Below, piece by piece: positions 56,044 through 64,000 of a stretch of DNA of 64,000 nucleotides. The translations under genes were made by a program, and so were the position numbers. The notes under the pieces are model-generated. The model saw nothing but the letters and a program-made list of their open reading frames with translations, did not search any database and was not told where the DNA came from. The DNA is from Rhizobium pisi (GTDB taxonomy: Bacteria > Pseudomonadota > Alphaproteobacteria > Rhizobiales > Rhizobiaceae), in assembly GCF_003938655.1 (NCBI RefSeq), contig NZ_RJJT01000004.1, positions 186,001 to 250,000 of the forward strand, given 5' to 3'. Position 1 is the stretch's first letter. Every line of letters begins with the position of its first letter.

Positions 56044-56164
56044 ATTTCGCTCCCTAGGAATCTGATTGATCCTGCCTATGGCATAGGCCGTTAATCGGTT
56101 CAAGCTTGGCCTGGATCATCAACTGTTAGGGATCGTAACAAAGGGTGCGAATGTCATGAAAATT

Positions 56165-57343
56165 TCACAAGAACAGGCCTTCGCGCATGCTTCTCATGAG
56201 ATCGGTGACCTTATCGTCGGGTTTTTCCCACAACATAATGCGCAATTCGGCCACGAGATCGCCTCTTCCACCTTCTTCGCGGGGCAGTCCCTGGCCGGGA
56301 ATCCGGATGGTCTTGTCCGAGCCGGACCATGCGGGAATGGTAACGTTCAGCGGCCCGTTCGGTCCGTCGATGCGGGCCTCGGTGCCGAGCACCGCATTTT
56401 CGATGCTGAGCGGCAGCACGGCGTGCAGATCGAAACCGTCGACTGTGAAGCGCGGATCGGGCGCGATGCGGATATTGACCACTGCGTCGCCGCGCTGCAT
56501 GCCCGGCAGCTTGAAGCCCTGTCCCTTGAGCCGCACTTCGTGACCATCCGTCGTGCCTGCCGGCAACGCAAAGCCGATTTCGCGGCCCTCCGGCAGTGAC
56601 GTTGTGATCCAGCCGCTCTTCAATACGTCGTCGATCGTGACCGTCGCCGTCGTCACCTCATCTGGGGCTTTTTCCAGGCCCGTATCCTTGGCGCCGGTGA
56701 AACGGCGGACCAGCGACGTCAGGATGCTAAGCGGCAGCGAAAGGTTGGCGCCGGCATTCGCCGCGCTCTCGCCGGGCTCTTCCTCGCCCTTGATATCGGC
56801 CTCAGCGGCCTCGCCATCCATGCGCTTGCCGGCTTCGGCCTGCGTCTGCTGGTTCTGTGTCTGTTGGGTTTGCGCCTGCCGGGCGCGGGGCTGCGCCTGG
56901 CCGCCTGCCGCAGCGCGGGCCTGAGCGCCGAAGATGCGATCGACTATCTCGTCGGCTGCTTCGCCTGTACCTGCCTGTTGCTTGGAGCCTTCGGCGGCCG
57001 CCTTCTGGGCGGCTCGCGCCAACTCTTCCATCACGCGCTCGGCATTGGCCTGCGCCGCCTTGGCGCGTATCGCCGCCTCGCGCGCAGCCTGCCGCTGCTG
57101 CATGATCGTCTGTTCCTGTTTCTTGGCTTCCGCCATCCGCACGGCGTTGTCGAACAGGCTGCGTTTGCGGGGGTCCTTCAGCGTTTCATAGGCGCGGCCG
57201 ATCTCGGCGAACCGGGCCGTCGCCGTCGGGTCGCCCTGATTGTGGTCGGGATGGGCTGCCTTGGCCATGTTGCGCCAGGCCGCCTTGATCTCGTCTGCCG
57301 CCGCGTCGCGCTTGACGCCTAGAATTTTGTAAGGATCGCGCAT
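56165..57343 (-). CDS. DnaJ-type (CbpA-like) co-chaperone
   Basis: A 392-residue J-domain protein. The J domain (residues 1-65) has an intact HPD motif (AWRNMAKAAHPDHNQGD). A long Ala/Gln/Lys-rich linker (about 70-195), rich in charged and Gln-Thr repeats, replaces the Gly-Phe region and there is no zinc finger. The C-terminal substrate-binding domain begins near residue 232 (VTTATVTIDDVLKSG) and ends with LVAELRIMLWEKPDD. It is therefore a type II (CbpA-like) co-chaperone for DnaK. The linker is much longer and more low-complexity than usual. Confidence 0.9.
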   Translation of the reverse strand: MRDPYKILGVKRDAAADEIKAAWRNMAKAAHPDHNQGDPTATARFAEIGRAYETLKDPRKRSLFDNAVRMAEAKKQEQTIMQQRQAAREAAIRAKAAQANAERVMEELARAAQKAAAEGSKQQAGTGEAADEIVDRIFGAQARAAAGGQAQPRARQAQTQQTQNQQTQAEAGKRMDGEAAEADIKGEEEPGESAANAGANLSLPLSILTSLVRRFTGAKDTGLEKAPDEVTTATVTIDDVLKSGWITTSLPEGREIGFALPAGTTDGHEVRLKGQGFKLPGMQRGDAVVNIRIAPDPRFTVDGFDLHAVLPLSIENAVLGTEARIDGPNGPLNVTIPAWSGSDKTIRIPGQGLPREEGGRGDLVAELRIMLWEKPDDKVTDLMRSMREGLFL

Positions 57344-57594
57344 GTCAAAACCGCCGGTGTTGCGATGCGGGAAGCCTTATCCTTGCCCGGCATCCCGAAA
57401 CTCCAAATATCACTTGCGCGGCGCCACCCGCCGCAAAGGCAGGAAGAGCCACTCTCGACACTGATCGTGCGGCCGAGTTGCTAATCACTTCTTATTTCTG
57501 TGGAGAGATGTGGGGTGTTTTGTCGTAAATGGTTAGCTCTTTGCTAAGCATTCGCCCGAACAGGGCCGGATATTAACCTGTCGGCCGGCCCGAT

Positions 57595-57648
57595 CAGCTT
57601 TCCCGTCGAAATTAGCTTTCCGGCTGGAATTAACTTTCCGGCTGGAAA
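57595..57648 (-). repeat. Three 18-bp tandem repeats at the 3' end of the lipoprotein gene
   Basis: Units at 57595-57612, 57613-57630 and 57631-57648 share CTTTCC..GGAA with an exact 18-base period; units 2 and 3 differ at only a few bases. The last codons and stop of the lipoprotein lie in unit 3, and unit 2 repeats the same end, including a second in-phase-like TAA. Confidence 0.8.
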
Positions 57649-58088
57649 CTCAAGAGCTGCCAGTTGCCGCCGCCGACGAGGCACGTCTTGCCGTAGAATT
57701 TGGCGATGCCGACATAGGAATGCCGTGTCGTGCGGAACTGGCGGCAGACCTGGCCTGCTTCATTGTTCTCGACGATCGTCTCGATGACACCGGCGCTGCC
57801 CGTCGATGCGTTCGCCCAGGGAAGCGGCTGGCCTTCGAGCCTTTGCACGTCGGCCGAGGTCACGGCGTTGCGCACGGTCATCTCGTCGGAGAGCGTGTCC
57901 GTGCTCGGCGGTGTCTGCGGCACGGTGCCGGTTGCCACCGACCGGTCCACTTTGGCCTCGCTCAGAAAATCCATGCCGGTGCCAACGCAACCGGAAAGCG
58001 ACAGCATCGCGACGGCCATGACGAAGAACGAACTGCTGCGTTGCCGCAGGCCCTTTGTATGGCGATTTGACTTTGCTATGACTTCCAC
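57630..58088 (-). CDS. Small lipoprotein, RT0821/Lpp0805 surface-protein-like
   Basis: A 152-residue putative lipoprotein. A basic N terminus (residues 5-19), a hydrophobic segment FFVMAVAMLSL and a lipobox LSGC (Cys near residue 34) are clear. The mature part has a Thr/Ser/Pro-rich linker, then a C-terminal domain with two Cys (EAGQVCRQF and YGKTCLVGG) and ending WQLLSFQPES, which resembles the RT0821/Lpp0805 family. The function is unknown. The start appears to be GTG 58088; ATG-containing alternatives lie in other frames. It is divergent from pdxH across 65 bases. Confidence 0.78.
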   Translation of the reverse strand: MEVIAKSNRHTKGLRQRSSSFFVMAVAMLSLSGCVGTGMDFLSEAKVDRSVATGTVPQTPPSTDTLSDEMTVRNAVTSADVQRLEGQPLPWANASTGSAGVIETIVENNEAGQVCRQFRTTRHSYVGIAKFYGKTCLVGGGNWQLLSFQPES

Positions 58089-58153
58089 CCTGCATCCTGT
58101 CCAGTTATCAAAAGCTGGGCGAGTTTTGAATAATCCGGGGCATTTGAGCTAAT

Positions 58154-58774
58154 ATGTCGGCAAACGAGTTAACAAGCGGTGACTTTACCGAAAGCGGCGA
58201 ACCCTTCAAGCTTTTTGCTGAATGGCTCAGGGAAGCGGAGGCTTCCGAACCAAACGACCCGAATGCTGTGGCTCTCGCAACCGTCGACGAGGATGGTCTT
58301 CCCAATGTCCGCATGGTTCTCCTGAAAGGATTCGATGACGACGGATTCGTCTTCTACACCAATTTCGAGAGTCATAAAGGTCGCGAAATCTTGGGGCAGA
58401 AAAAAGCGGCCATGTGCTTTCATTGGAAAAGCCTGCGCCGCCAGGTGCGGCTGCGCGGTCCCGTCGAGATCGTGAGCGATGCCGAAGCGGATGCTTATTT
58501 CAAGACGCGTGCGCGCGGCAGCCGCATCGGCGCCTGGGCCTCCAAGCAGTCGCGTCCGCTCGAAAGCCGTTTCGCACTGGAAAAGGCCGTGGCTGAATAT
58601 ACTGCTCGTTATGCCATCGGCGACATTCCGCGCCCCGCCCACTGGTCCGGCTTCCGCATTCGCCCGACCTCGATCGAATTCTGGAAGGATCAGAAATTCC
58701 GCCTGCACGACCGCATCGAATTTCGCCGGCCCTCGCCGGAAGGTGAATGGACAAAAGTGCGAATGTATCCCTGA
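58154..58774 (+). CDS. pdxH: Pyridoxamine 5'-phosphate oxidase
   Basis: A 206-residue FMN enzyme that oxidises pyridoxine or pyridoxamine phosphate to pyridoxal phosphate. It has [26 protein letters not shown] (residues 36-61), [14 protein letters not shown] near residue 66, [12 protein letters not shown] near residue 127, [16 protein letters not shown] near residue 163 and the C-terminal RMYP end. Length is typical of the family. Its stop is 3 bases from the convergent deacetylase gene. Confidence 0.96.
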   Translation: MSANELTSGDFTESGEPFKLFAEWLREAEASEPNDPNAVALATVDEDGLPNVRMVLLKGFDDDGFVFYTNFESHKGREILGQKKAAMCFHWKSLRRQVRLRGPVEIVSDAEADAYFKTRARGSRIGAWASKQSRPLESRFALEKAVAEYTARYAIGDIPRPAHWSGFRIRPTSIEFWKDQKFRLHDRIEFRRPSPEGEWTKVRMYP

Positions 58775-58777
58775 AGG

Positions 58778-59815
58778 TTAACGGCCCATGAGCTTCAGCG
58801 GTATGCCGGAGGCGAGTGCGGAAACGTAACGTCGCTTCTGATAGAAGCCATTGAGCGAAATGCGCGGCAGATAGGCGGTTCTGCCCGCCGCCGGCAATCC
58901 GGGTTGCGTGGTAACCGCGACAGCAAAGCCGAGTTTGCCTGATATGCGCGCCTCGCGGCCAGTCGCGGCATCCGGTGTACCGTAGGGATAGGCGATCGTA
59001 GCGGGACGGATGCCCGTCAGCGCCTCAACATAATCCGCCGAAACCTGCATCTCGATTCGCGCTTCGGCTTCCGGCAGGCGGGCAAGCGCGCGATGGCTGA
59101 TCGTATGGGCGCCGAGCGCTGCGAGCGGACGTCTGGCGAGCCATTGCAATTCGTCGGGCCTCATCGCCAGATCTCGCACGATATCCGTCGGCTCGATGCC
59201 GGTTTCCCGCGCCAGCGTATCGATGGCGGTGACGGCATAGGCCTCGTCGGAGCGGTGGATGTAAGCGGCGAATCGGTCGAAGGCATCCCATTGCTGCCGC
59301 GGGCTGTCGAGCGCCAGCCGCTCCATGCCGCGGCCGAAATCGAAGCGGATTTCTCGCATCTGGCGCAGCAGCACGGCGAGCGTCTCCCACCAGATGCTGT
59401 GCGAGGCCTCGGCAAAACCCTTGGTGACGAACACCGTGAATGGCGCCCGGTGCCGCTCGAAGACCGGCAGCGCATGCTCCAGATTGTTGAGGTAACCGTC
59501 GTCGAGCGTGAAGGCCGCGAACGGTCGCCCGTCTTCAGGTTCCGCCAGCAGCGCCGGCACCGCATCGAGCGGTACGAAGCGATAGCCCTCCCGCGTCAAG
59601 CGCTGCAGCGCAGTGTCGAGAAAGCGGGGGGTGATTTCAAGATGCGCATTCGGCTCGAAGGCCTGGGGCACGTGCGGGCGGACATGATGCAGCGTGAAGA
59701 CGACGCCGCGCCCACGCGCAGCTCGCATCAGGCCGGCAGAGGCGAGCAGCCAGGAGGCTTCCAGCCCGGCGCCGATCGCCGCGCGTTTTGCCAGTCGCTT
59801 CCATTGTCCCGTCAT
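58778..59815 (-). CDS. NodB-homology polysaccharide deacetylase family protein
   Basis: A 345-residue member of carbohydrate esterase family 4. The NodB core shows FTLDDGYLNNL near residue 102 (catalytic Asp and metal Asp), HTISHRAL near residue 238 (the HxxxH metal pair) and YPYGTPDA near residue 275. It has a basic N terminus with a hydrophobic stretch but no clear cleavage site, so it could be cytoplasmic or membrane-associated. Substrates of such lone proteins include surface or lipid-linked N-acetyl sugars; it is not the nodulation gene nodB, which sits in a nod cluster. It is not linked to polysaccharide genes here. Confidence 0.87.
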   Translation of the reverse strand: MTGQWKRLAKRAAIGAGLEASWLLASAGLMRAARGRGVVFTLHHVRPHVPQAFEPNAHLEITPRFLDTALQRLTREGYRFVPLDAVPALLAEPEDGRPFAAFTLDDGYLNNLEHALPVFERHRAPFTVFVTKGFAEASHSIWWETLAVLLRQMREIRFDFGRGMERLALDSPRQQWDAFDRFAAYIHRSDEAYAVTAIDTLARETGIEPTDIVRDLAMRPDELQWLARRPLAALGAHTISHRALARLPEAEARIEMQVSADYVEALTGIRPATIAYPYGTPDAATGREARISGKLGFAVAVTTQPGLPAAGRTAYLPRISLNGFYQKRRYVSALASGIPLKLMGR

Positions 59816-60036
59816 GCGGCGTTCGTCCCCTGCGTTCGCCGGAAGTTAGCAGGCTCGCCTTAAGCCTTGCTGAATCCCGGAGCTGCACAGGTCTTTTTAT
59901 GTCCGGTTAACCAAGACGATGAAAAGACTAGAAAAATGGTAGGCGTTGCCTCAAAGTCGCGCCAAACTTGCGGCTTCTGTCACATTACGGGACAAATGCC
60001 GGCCGTGTCGGGAGCCGGAGCATCAAGGGGAAGTGC

Positions 60037-61341
60037 ATGAGAAAGCTTTTGGCGGCTGTTTTGACCGTGACGCTTGCCGTTTCGGCGCCTCTTGCTGCGC
60101 TTGCCGGCAGCGCTTCACTGGTTCTTGATGCCCGCACCGGCAAGGTTCTCGCCGCCGAAAACGCCGATACGCTGAACCATCCGGCGTCACTGACGAAGAT
60201 GATGACGATCTATCTCACTTTCGAGGCCTTGAAGCGTGGCAAGATCGCTTGGGATACGCCGATCGCGGTGTCGAAATACGCCGCCGCGCGGCCGCCGACC
60301 AAGCTTGGCGTCAAGGCGGGCGGCACGATCACCGTGCGTGAAGCGGTCTATGGCATGATCGTCAAATCCGCCAACGATGCCGCCTCCGCCATGGCTGAGA
60401 AGCTCGGCGGCTCGGAAAGCGGCTTTGCCCGGATGATGACGGCAAAGGCCCGCCAGCTCGGCATGAGCCGCACCGTCTTCGTCAACGCATCAGGTCTGCC
60501 GGACAGCAGCCAAGTCACCACGGCGCGCGACATGTCGACGCTCGCCATCGCCCTGATGAAGAACTATCCGAACGAATACCGGCTGTTTTCGGTGGCAAGC
60601 TTCAATTTCCGTGGCCGCATCGTGCGCGGTCACAACAATCTCATGTACCGCTACCAGGGCATGGACGGCATAAAGACGGGTTACACCAATGCATCCGGCT
60701 TCAATCTCGTCAGTGCCGTGAAGGATGGCAACCGCCGGGTGGTCGGCGTCGTGCTCGGTGGCCGTACTGCCCGCAGCCGCGACGACAAGATGGCGGCATT
60801 GCTCGACCGTTATCTCGGCCGCGCTTCGTCTTCCGGCGTCGCCGGGCTGATGGCGAGCGTCGGCGCCAAGGAATCCGTTGAAGTCGCGTCCGCCGCCGAT
60901 GCTCCGGTGCCGCTGAACGCACCGCGCTCGGCCGGCAAGGCCGAGCCGAAGAACCTCGCCCCCAAGAGCCTGGCGGCAAACAGCCTGGCCTATGCCGACG
61001 ATGCCGTCGTACCGCTGGACCGTCCCGCCGCAATGGACGAGATCCTGGCGGCCGGCAAGGCGCCGAAGACTTCGGCAGAGAAGGCTGATGGAAACTGGCA
61101 GATCCAGATTTCGGCCGCGCCGAGCGCCGATGCGGCGCGCGCGCTTCTCGCCCAGGCGCAGTCGGAAGGAGGCGCACCGCTCGTTTCCGCCTCGCCCTAT
61201 ACCGAGGCGGTCGGGCAGGGGGCAAACAAGATCTACCGCGCCCGCTTCGTCGGCTTCGCCAGCAAGGACGCTGCGGAGTCGGCCTGCGATGCGTTGAAGC
61301 AGCGGTCTTACGATTGCATGCTGCTGCCGGACCACGGCTGA
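60037..61341 (+). CDS. D-alanyl-D-alanine carboxypeptidase with SPOR domain
   Basis: A 434-residue penicillin-binding protein. A signal peptide (1-23, ending AALA) precedes the S11 peptidase domain with all three active-site motifs: SLTK (51-54, nucleophile Ser51), SAN (111-113) and KTG (213-215). A Pro/Ala-rich linker follows, and the C-terminal 85 residues (NWQIQISAAPSADAARALL to DCMLLPDHG) form a SPOR domain, which binds denuded peptidoglycan at the septum. It would trim the terminal D-alanine of pentapeptides at division or growth sites. AAGGGGA precedes ATG 60037. It is likely transcribed alone, or with the MazG-like gene 67 bases on. Confidence 0.93.
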   Translation: MRKLLAAVLTVTLAVSAPLAALAGSASLVLDARTGKVLAAENADTLNHPASLTKMMTIYLTFEALKRGKIAWDTPIAVSKYAAARPPTKLGVKAGGTITVREAVYGMIVKSANDAASAMAEKLGGSESGFARMMTAKARQLGMSRTVFVNASGLPDSSQVTTARDMSTLAIALMKNYPNEYRLFSVASFNFRGRIVRGHNNLMYRYQGMDGIKTGYTNASGFNLVSAVKDGNRRVVGVVLGGRTARSRDDKMAALLDRYLGRASSSGVAGLMASVGAKESVEVASAADAPVPLNAPRSAGKAEPKNLAPKSLAANSLAYADDAVVPLDRPAAMDEILAAGKAPKTSAEKADGNWQIQISAAPSADAARALLAQAQSEGGAPLVSASPYTEAVGQGANKIYRARFVGFASKDAAESACDALKQRSYDCMLLPDHG

Positions 61342-61408
61342 CCGCCGCCGCGCTCTGGACAATCATCGGGAATCAGCGTTCTCCTTCACAAACAAAAGGA
61401 GAACATCC

Positions 61409-61726
61409 ATGTTGCGCCGTCTCGCCGATCAGTTCGAAAAATCATCCTCTGTGCATGTCGCCGCCAACGGTATCGAGCGCGACGCAGACTGGTTTCTCCT
61501 GAAACTGCAGGAGGAAATGGGCGAGCTGACGCAGGCATGGAACCGGCTGACCGGCCGCGGCCGTGCGAAGGGCCGCTCAGCCGAAGACATGCAGCGCGAC
61601 CTCGCCGACGAGACCGCCGACGTTCTCGGCCACCTCCTGCTGTTCGCGCGCCGCAACGACATCGACCTTGCCGCCGCAATCGAGCGGAAGTGGCTGTTTC
61701 AGCCCGGCGCAGACGTCGGAAATTGA
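61409..61726 (+). CDS. MazG-like nucleotide pyrophosphohydrolase
   Basis: A 105-residue all-alpha NTP-PPase of the MazG-like family. The metal-binding pattern is visible: KLQEEMGELTQAW near residue 32 (ExxE) and LADETADVLGHLLLFAR near residue 64 (ExxD), followed by a basic IERKW near the end. Single-domain members hydrolyse nucleoside triphosphates, often house-cleaning damaged nucleotides or limiting dUTP/dCTP; the substrate is not known. AAAGGA precedes the ATG. Confidence 0.87.
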   Translation: MLRRLADQFEKSSSVHVAANGIERDADWFLLKLQEEMGELTQAWNRLTGRGRAKGRSAEDMQRDLADETADVLGHLLLFARRNDIDLAAAIERKWLFQPGADVGN

Positions 61727-61837
61727 GCGTAAAGAGTAAAAGTGCCCGCGCTTTTGAAGGCGAATAGCCGTCGATAGCGATGCAACACGACAATGTGGAT
61801 CGCGCGGCTATATTCGAGGCGTTTTCAGAGCTTCGAG

Positions 61838-62329
61838 TCAGCCGACCTTATACCGGTAGAACTTGCTGTCCACCGCCATCAGCGGGAAAGAGCGGGGCAA
61901 GGCGCTCTTGGCGATCTCGGTAAAGCCGTTCTTCTCGTAGAAGCGATGCGCGGCGACGAACTTGTCGGTTGTGCCGAGAAAAATGTCGGTGAGGCCGGCG
62001 TCCCTGGCATGGGTGAACAAGCGATCGAGAAGCCGCGCCGCCACCCCGTGCTCGCGGCCGCGAACTTCGGCTGAGACGAACATCTTGCGCAGCGCCGCCT
62101 GACTGTTGCCGATGTCCTTGAGCCCGACCGTGCCGACGACGGCGCCGTCCTTGACGGCGACCCAGAACTGACCTTTGCCGGACTGATAGAAATCCGGGAT
62201 GACCCTCAGATCCGGCTGCGCATCGGCGGTGATATCGATGCCGAACTCCTCGCGCTGGATCGGCAGGATCACCGACAGCACGGCATCCGCGTCATCAACG
62301 GCAAAGGGTCTGATTTCGATGTCCGCCAT
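61838..62329 (-). CDS. GNAT family N-acetyltransferase
   Basis: A 163-residue acetyltransferase. The GNAT acetyl-CoA-binding region is FVSAEVRGREHGVAARLLDRLFTHA (near residue 85), a variant of the R/Q-x-x-G-x-G/A motif, preceded by WVAVKDGAVVGTVGLKDIG and followed by HRFYEKNGFTEI near residue 131. The acceptor is unknown. It lies 15 bases downstream of tldD on the same strand and is probably co-transcribed with it. Confidence 0.9.
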   Translation of the reverse strand: MADIEIRPFAVDDADAVLSVILPIQREEFGIDITADAQPDLRVIPDFYQSGKGQFWVAVKDGAVVGTVGLKDIGNSQAALRKMFVSAEVRGREHGVAARLLDRLFTHARDAGLTDIFLGTTDKFVAAHRFYEKNGFTEIAKSALPRSFPLMAVDSKFYRYKVG

Positions 62330-62344
62330 CAGGCTCCTCCCGCC

Positions 62345-63760
62345 TCAGGTCTGCGTGCCGCCGACCGTCACCTGATCCATGCGCAGATGCGGCTGGCCGA
62401 CGCCGACCGGCACCCATTGGCCGGCCTTGCCGCAATTGCCGATGCCGGTGTCGAGTTTCATGTCGTTGCCGATCATCGACACCCGCTTCATCGCATCCGG
62501 CCCGTTGCCGATCAGCATCGCGCCCTTGATCGGCGCGCCGACTTTGCCGTTCTCGATGAGATAGGCTTCGGTGCAGCCGAAGACGAACTTGCCGGAGGTG
62601 ATGTCGACCTGGCCGCCGCCGAAGGAGACGGCATAAATGCCCTTCTTCACCGAGGCGATGATTTCCTCAGGCGTCTTGTCGCCACCGAGCATATAGGTGT
62701 TGGTCATGCGCGGCATCGGCACATGCGCATAGCCCTGGCGGCGGCCGTTGCCGGTCGGCGCCATGCCCATCAGCCGGGCATTCTGTCGATCCTGCATATA
62801 GCCGACGAGCTTGCCGTTCTCGATCAATACGTTATAGCCCGACGGCGTGCCTTCGTCGTCGATGGTGATCGAGCCGCGACGGTTGTCGATCGTGCCGTCG
62901 TCGACGACGGTAACACCAGGAGCGGCCACCATCTGGCCGAGAAGGCCGGCAAAGGCCGACGTCTTTTTGCGGTTGAAATCGCCTTCCAGCCCGTGACCGA
63001 CTGCCTCGTGCAGCATCACGCCTGGCCAGCCGGAGCCGAGAACCACGTCCATCGTGCCTGCCGGCGCATCGATCGCTTCGAGGTTGACGAGCGCCTGGCG
63101 CAACGCCTCGTCGGCGCCGTACTGCCAGCTGCCTTCGGCGATGAAATCGCCGAAGCCGATGCGCCCGCCACTGCCGTAGGAGCCGCTCTCCTGCCGCTCG
63201 CCTTCGCCAACCACGACCGAAATGTTGATGCGTGTCATCGGCCTTATGTCGCGAACGCGGTGCCCGTCGGCCCGCAGGATATCGACGACCTGCCAGCTCG
63301 CCGCGACCGAAGCCGTTACCTGGCGCACCTTGTCATCCTTGCCTCGAAGATAGGCGTCGATGTCCTGCAGGACCTTGACCTTCTCCTCGAAGCTCGGCTG
63401 GCCGATCGGGTTCTGGTCGCCGTAGAACTTCTTGTTGGTGCCTTGCGGGGCGGCGGCATAGGTGCCGGAATAGCCGCGGGTCACCGCGCCGACCGCATCC
63501 GCCGCCCGCTTCAGCGCCGAGACGGAAAGATCGCCCGCATGCGCATAACCGACAGCTTCGCCGGCAACCGCGCGCAAGCCGAAACCCTGTTCGGTGTTGA
63601 AGCTGCCGCCCTTCAGCCGGCCATTGTCGAAGGTCAGTGCTTCTGCCTGAGCATGCTCGATGAACAGCTCGCCGTCATCGGCGCCGGAAAGCGCCTCGGC
63701 GACGAGGCCGCGCATCGTGGCTTCGTCGGCATCGAAAAGCGTCAGGAGATCGGTGGTCAT
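62345..63760 (-). CDS. tldD: Metalloprotease TldD
   Basis: A 471-residue TldD-family metalloprotease, the partner of TldE/PmbA; together they degrade unfolded or modified peptides, including modified microcins. The zinc motif MLHEAVGHGLEGD (HExxxH, near residue 250) is intact, with SGWPG just before it and the family C terminus CGKAGQWVPVGVGQPHLRM. ATG 63760 has GGAG upstream and begins MTTDLLTLF; ATG 63790 would add ten residues and cannot be excluded. pmbA is outside the window. It is followed by the GNAT gene and is divergent from a gene cut by the window end. Confidence 0.94.
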   Translation of the reverse strand: MTTDLLTLFDADEATMRGLVAEALSGADDGELFIEHAQAEALTFDNGRLKGGSFNTEQGFGLRAVAGEAVGYAHAGDLSVSALKRAADAVGAVTRGYSGTYAAAPQGTNKKFYGDQNPIGQPSFEEKVKVLQDIDAYLRGKDDKVRQVTASVAASWQVVDILRADGHRVRDIRPMTRINISVVVGEGERQESGSYGSGGRIGFGDFIAEGSWQYGADEALRQALVNLEAIDAPAGTMDVVLGSGWPGVMLHEAVGHGLEGDFNRKKTSAFAGLLGQMVAAPGVTVVDDGTIDNRRGSITIDDEGTPSGYNVLIENGKLVGYMQDRQNARLMGMAPTGNGRRQGYAHVPMPRMTNTYMLGGDKTPEEIIASVKKGIYAVSFGGGQVDITSGKFVFGCTEAYLIENGKVGAPIKGAMLIGNGPDAMKRVSMIGNDMKLDTGIGNCGKAGQWVPVGVGQPHLRMDQVTVGGTQT

Positions 63761-63978
63761 GGTTTTCTCCGGCTGAGTATCAAAATTCATGGCTACCCTT
63801 AAATAGGGTCTGATTTAAGGGAGAGTGAAGGCCTGCCAGAGAATTATCCTTTGCGCGGGCGGATAACCTATGCAGGAATGGGATGCCCGTCACGGGGAAC
63901 TTGGCCTGATTTGCATTCCGTATTCTTCTTGGCGATGGCATATAGTGATTTGTTCGGGGGCAATCCTTGTTAGGATTT

Positions 63979-64000
63979 ATGAGGCGAATTTTCTGCGGAG
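63979..64000 (+). CDS. Possible start of a gene truncated by the window end
   Basis: ATG 63979 opens a frame reading MRRIFCG to the window end, with AGGA only 3 bases upstream. In other rhizobia a respiratory oxidase or invasion-associated gene lies near tldD, but seven codons do not allow assignment. Confidence 0.25.

Noticed and set aside
58778..59815. Nodulation gene nodB
   Set aside because: The NodB fold motifs are present, but there are no nod genes or nod boxes nearby and the protein is longer, so it is a general polysaccharide deacetylase.
1..64000. tRNA, rRNA, CRISPR, insertion sequences or prophage genes
   Set aside because: Reading both strands I found no tRNA-like clover-leaf ends, no regularly spaced direct repeats of CRISPR type, and no transposase, integrase or phage-like proteins.

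Overview
The window is about 64 kb of high-GC chromosomal core sequence from a fast-growing alphaproteobacterial rhizobium. Rhizobium of the R. etli / R. leguminosarum group is the best guess. The grounds are the bioMNY biotin-uptake operon, BA14K and MipA/OmpV envelope proteins, a DUF1217 protein, a RibB with a decayed GTP cyclohydrolase II half, and several families of short palindromic intergenic repeats of the kind common in rhizobia. I see no insertion sequences, phage genes, CRISPR arrays, tRNA or rRNA genes. Gene density is high and all large frames look intact.

Layout. 0-15 kb: glyQ, a small P-loop kinase, lemA, aroA, a DUF2207 membrane protein, purD, a small secreted protein, a Cache-type chemoreceptor, then DUF523 and glyS on the opposite strand, then tex. 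15-20 kb: cyclopropane fatty acid synthase, a histidine phosphatase, a MipA/OmpV outer-membrane protein, ubiA and a DUF6101 gene. 20-27 kb: a 1111-residue DUF1217 protein built of about ten repeats, an FAD-linked oxidase, the t6A enzyme TsaC/Sua5 and an uncharacterised conserved gene. 27-34 kb: a Rieske oxygenase, a BA14K protein, a CorA-like transporter, an acyl-CoA dehydrogenase / enoyl-CoA hydratase pair and an ArsR regulator with an SRPBCC partner. 33.8-45 kb: tlyA and an RNA methyltransferase, DUF4424, a second chemoreceptor, dxs, pirin, SDR, xseB, a histone-deacetylase-like gene and a thioesterase. 45-50.6 kb: bioY-bioN-bioM, a YcaQ/AlkX-like protein, ribB and aroC. 50.8-64 kb: a GGDEF/EAL protein, DUF1344, a histidine phosphatase with fabI, a DnaJ-type protein, a small lipoprotein, pdxH, a NodB-fold deacetylase, a D,D-carboxypeptidase, a MazG-like enzyme, a GNAT enzyme and tldD.

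How the genes work together. Most are housekeeping: translation and RNA modification (glyQ, glyS, tsaC, tlyA, RNA methyltransferase, tex), aromatic, purine, isoprenoid, riboflavin, pyridoxal and quinone synthesis (aroA, aroC, purD, dxs, ribB, pdxH, ubiA), lipid metabolism (fabI, cfa) and wall remodelling. Environmental sensing comes from two chemoreceptors and a c-di-GMP protein. The least described items are the DUF1217 repeat protein, the small secreted protein at 6985-7446, and the regulatory DNA: a duplicated ArsR-type operator at 32856-32922, a LiuR-like operator at 30194-30217, and the repeat families, two of whose copies supply stop codons to neighbouring genes. I found no clear undescribed multi-gene defence or biosynthetic system. 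The DUF1217 repeat protein is the strongest candidate for new biology.
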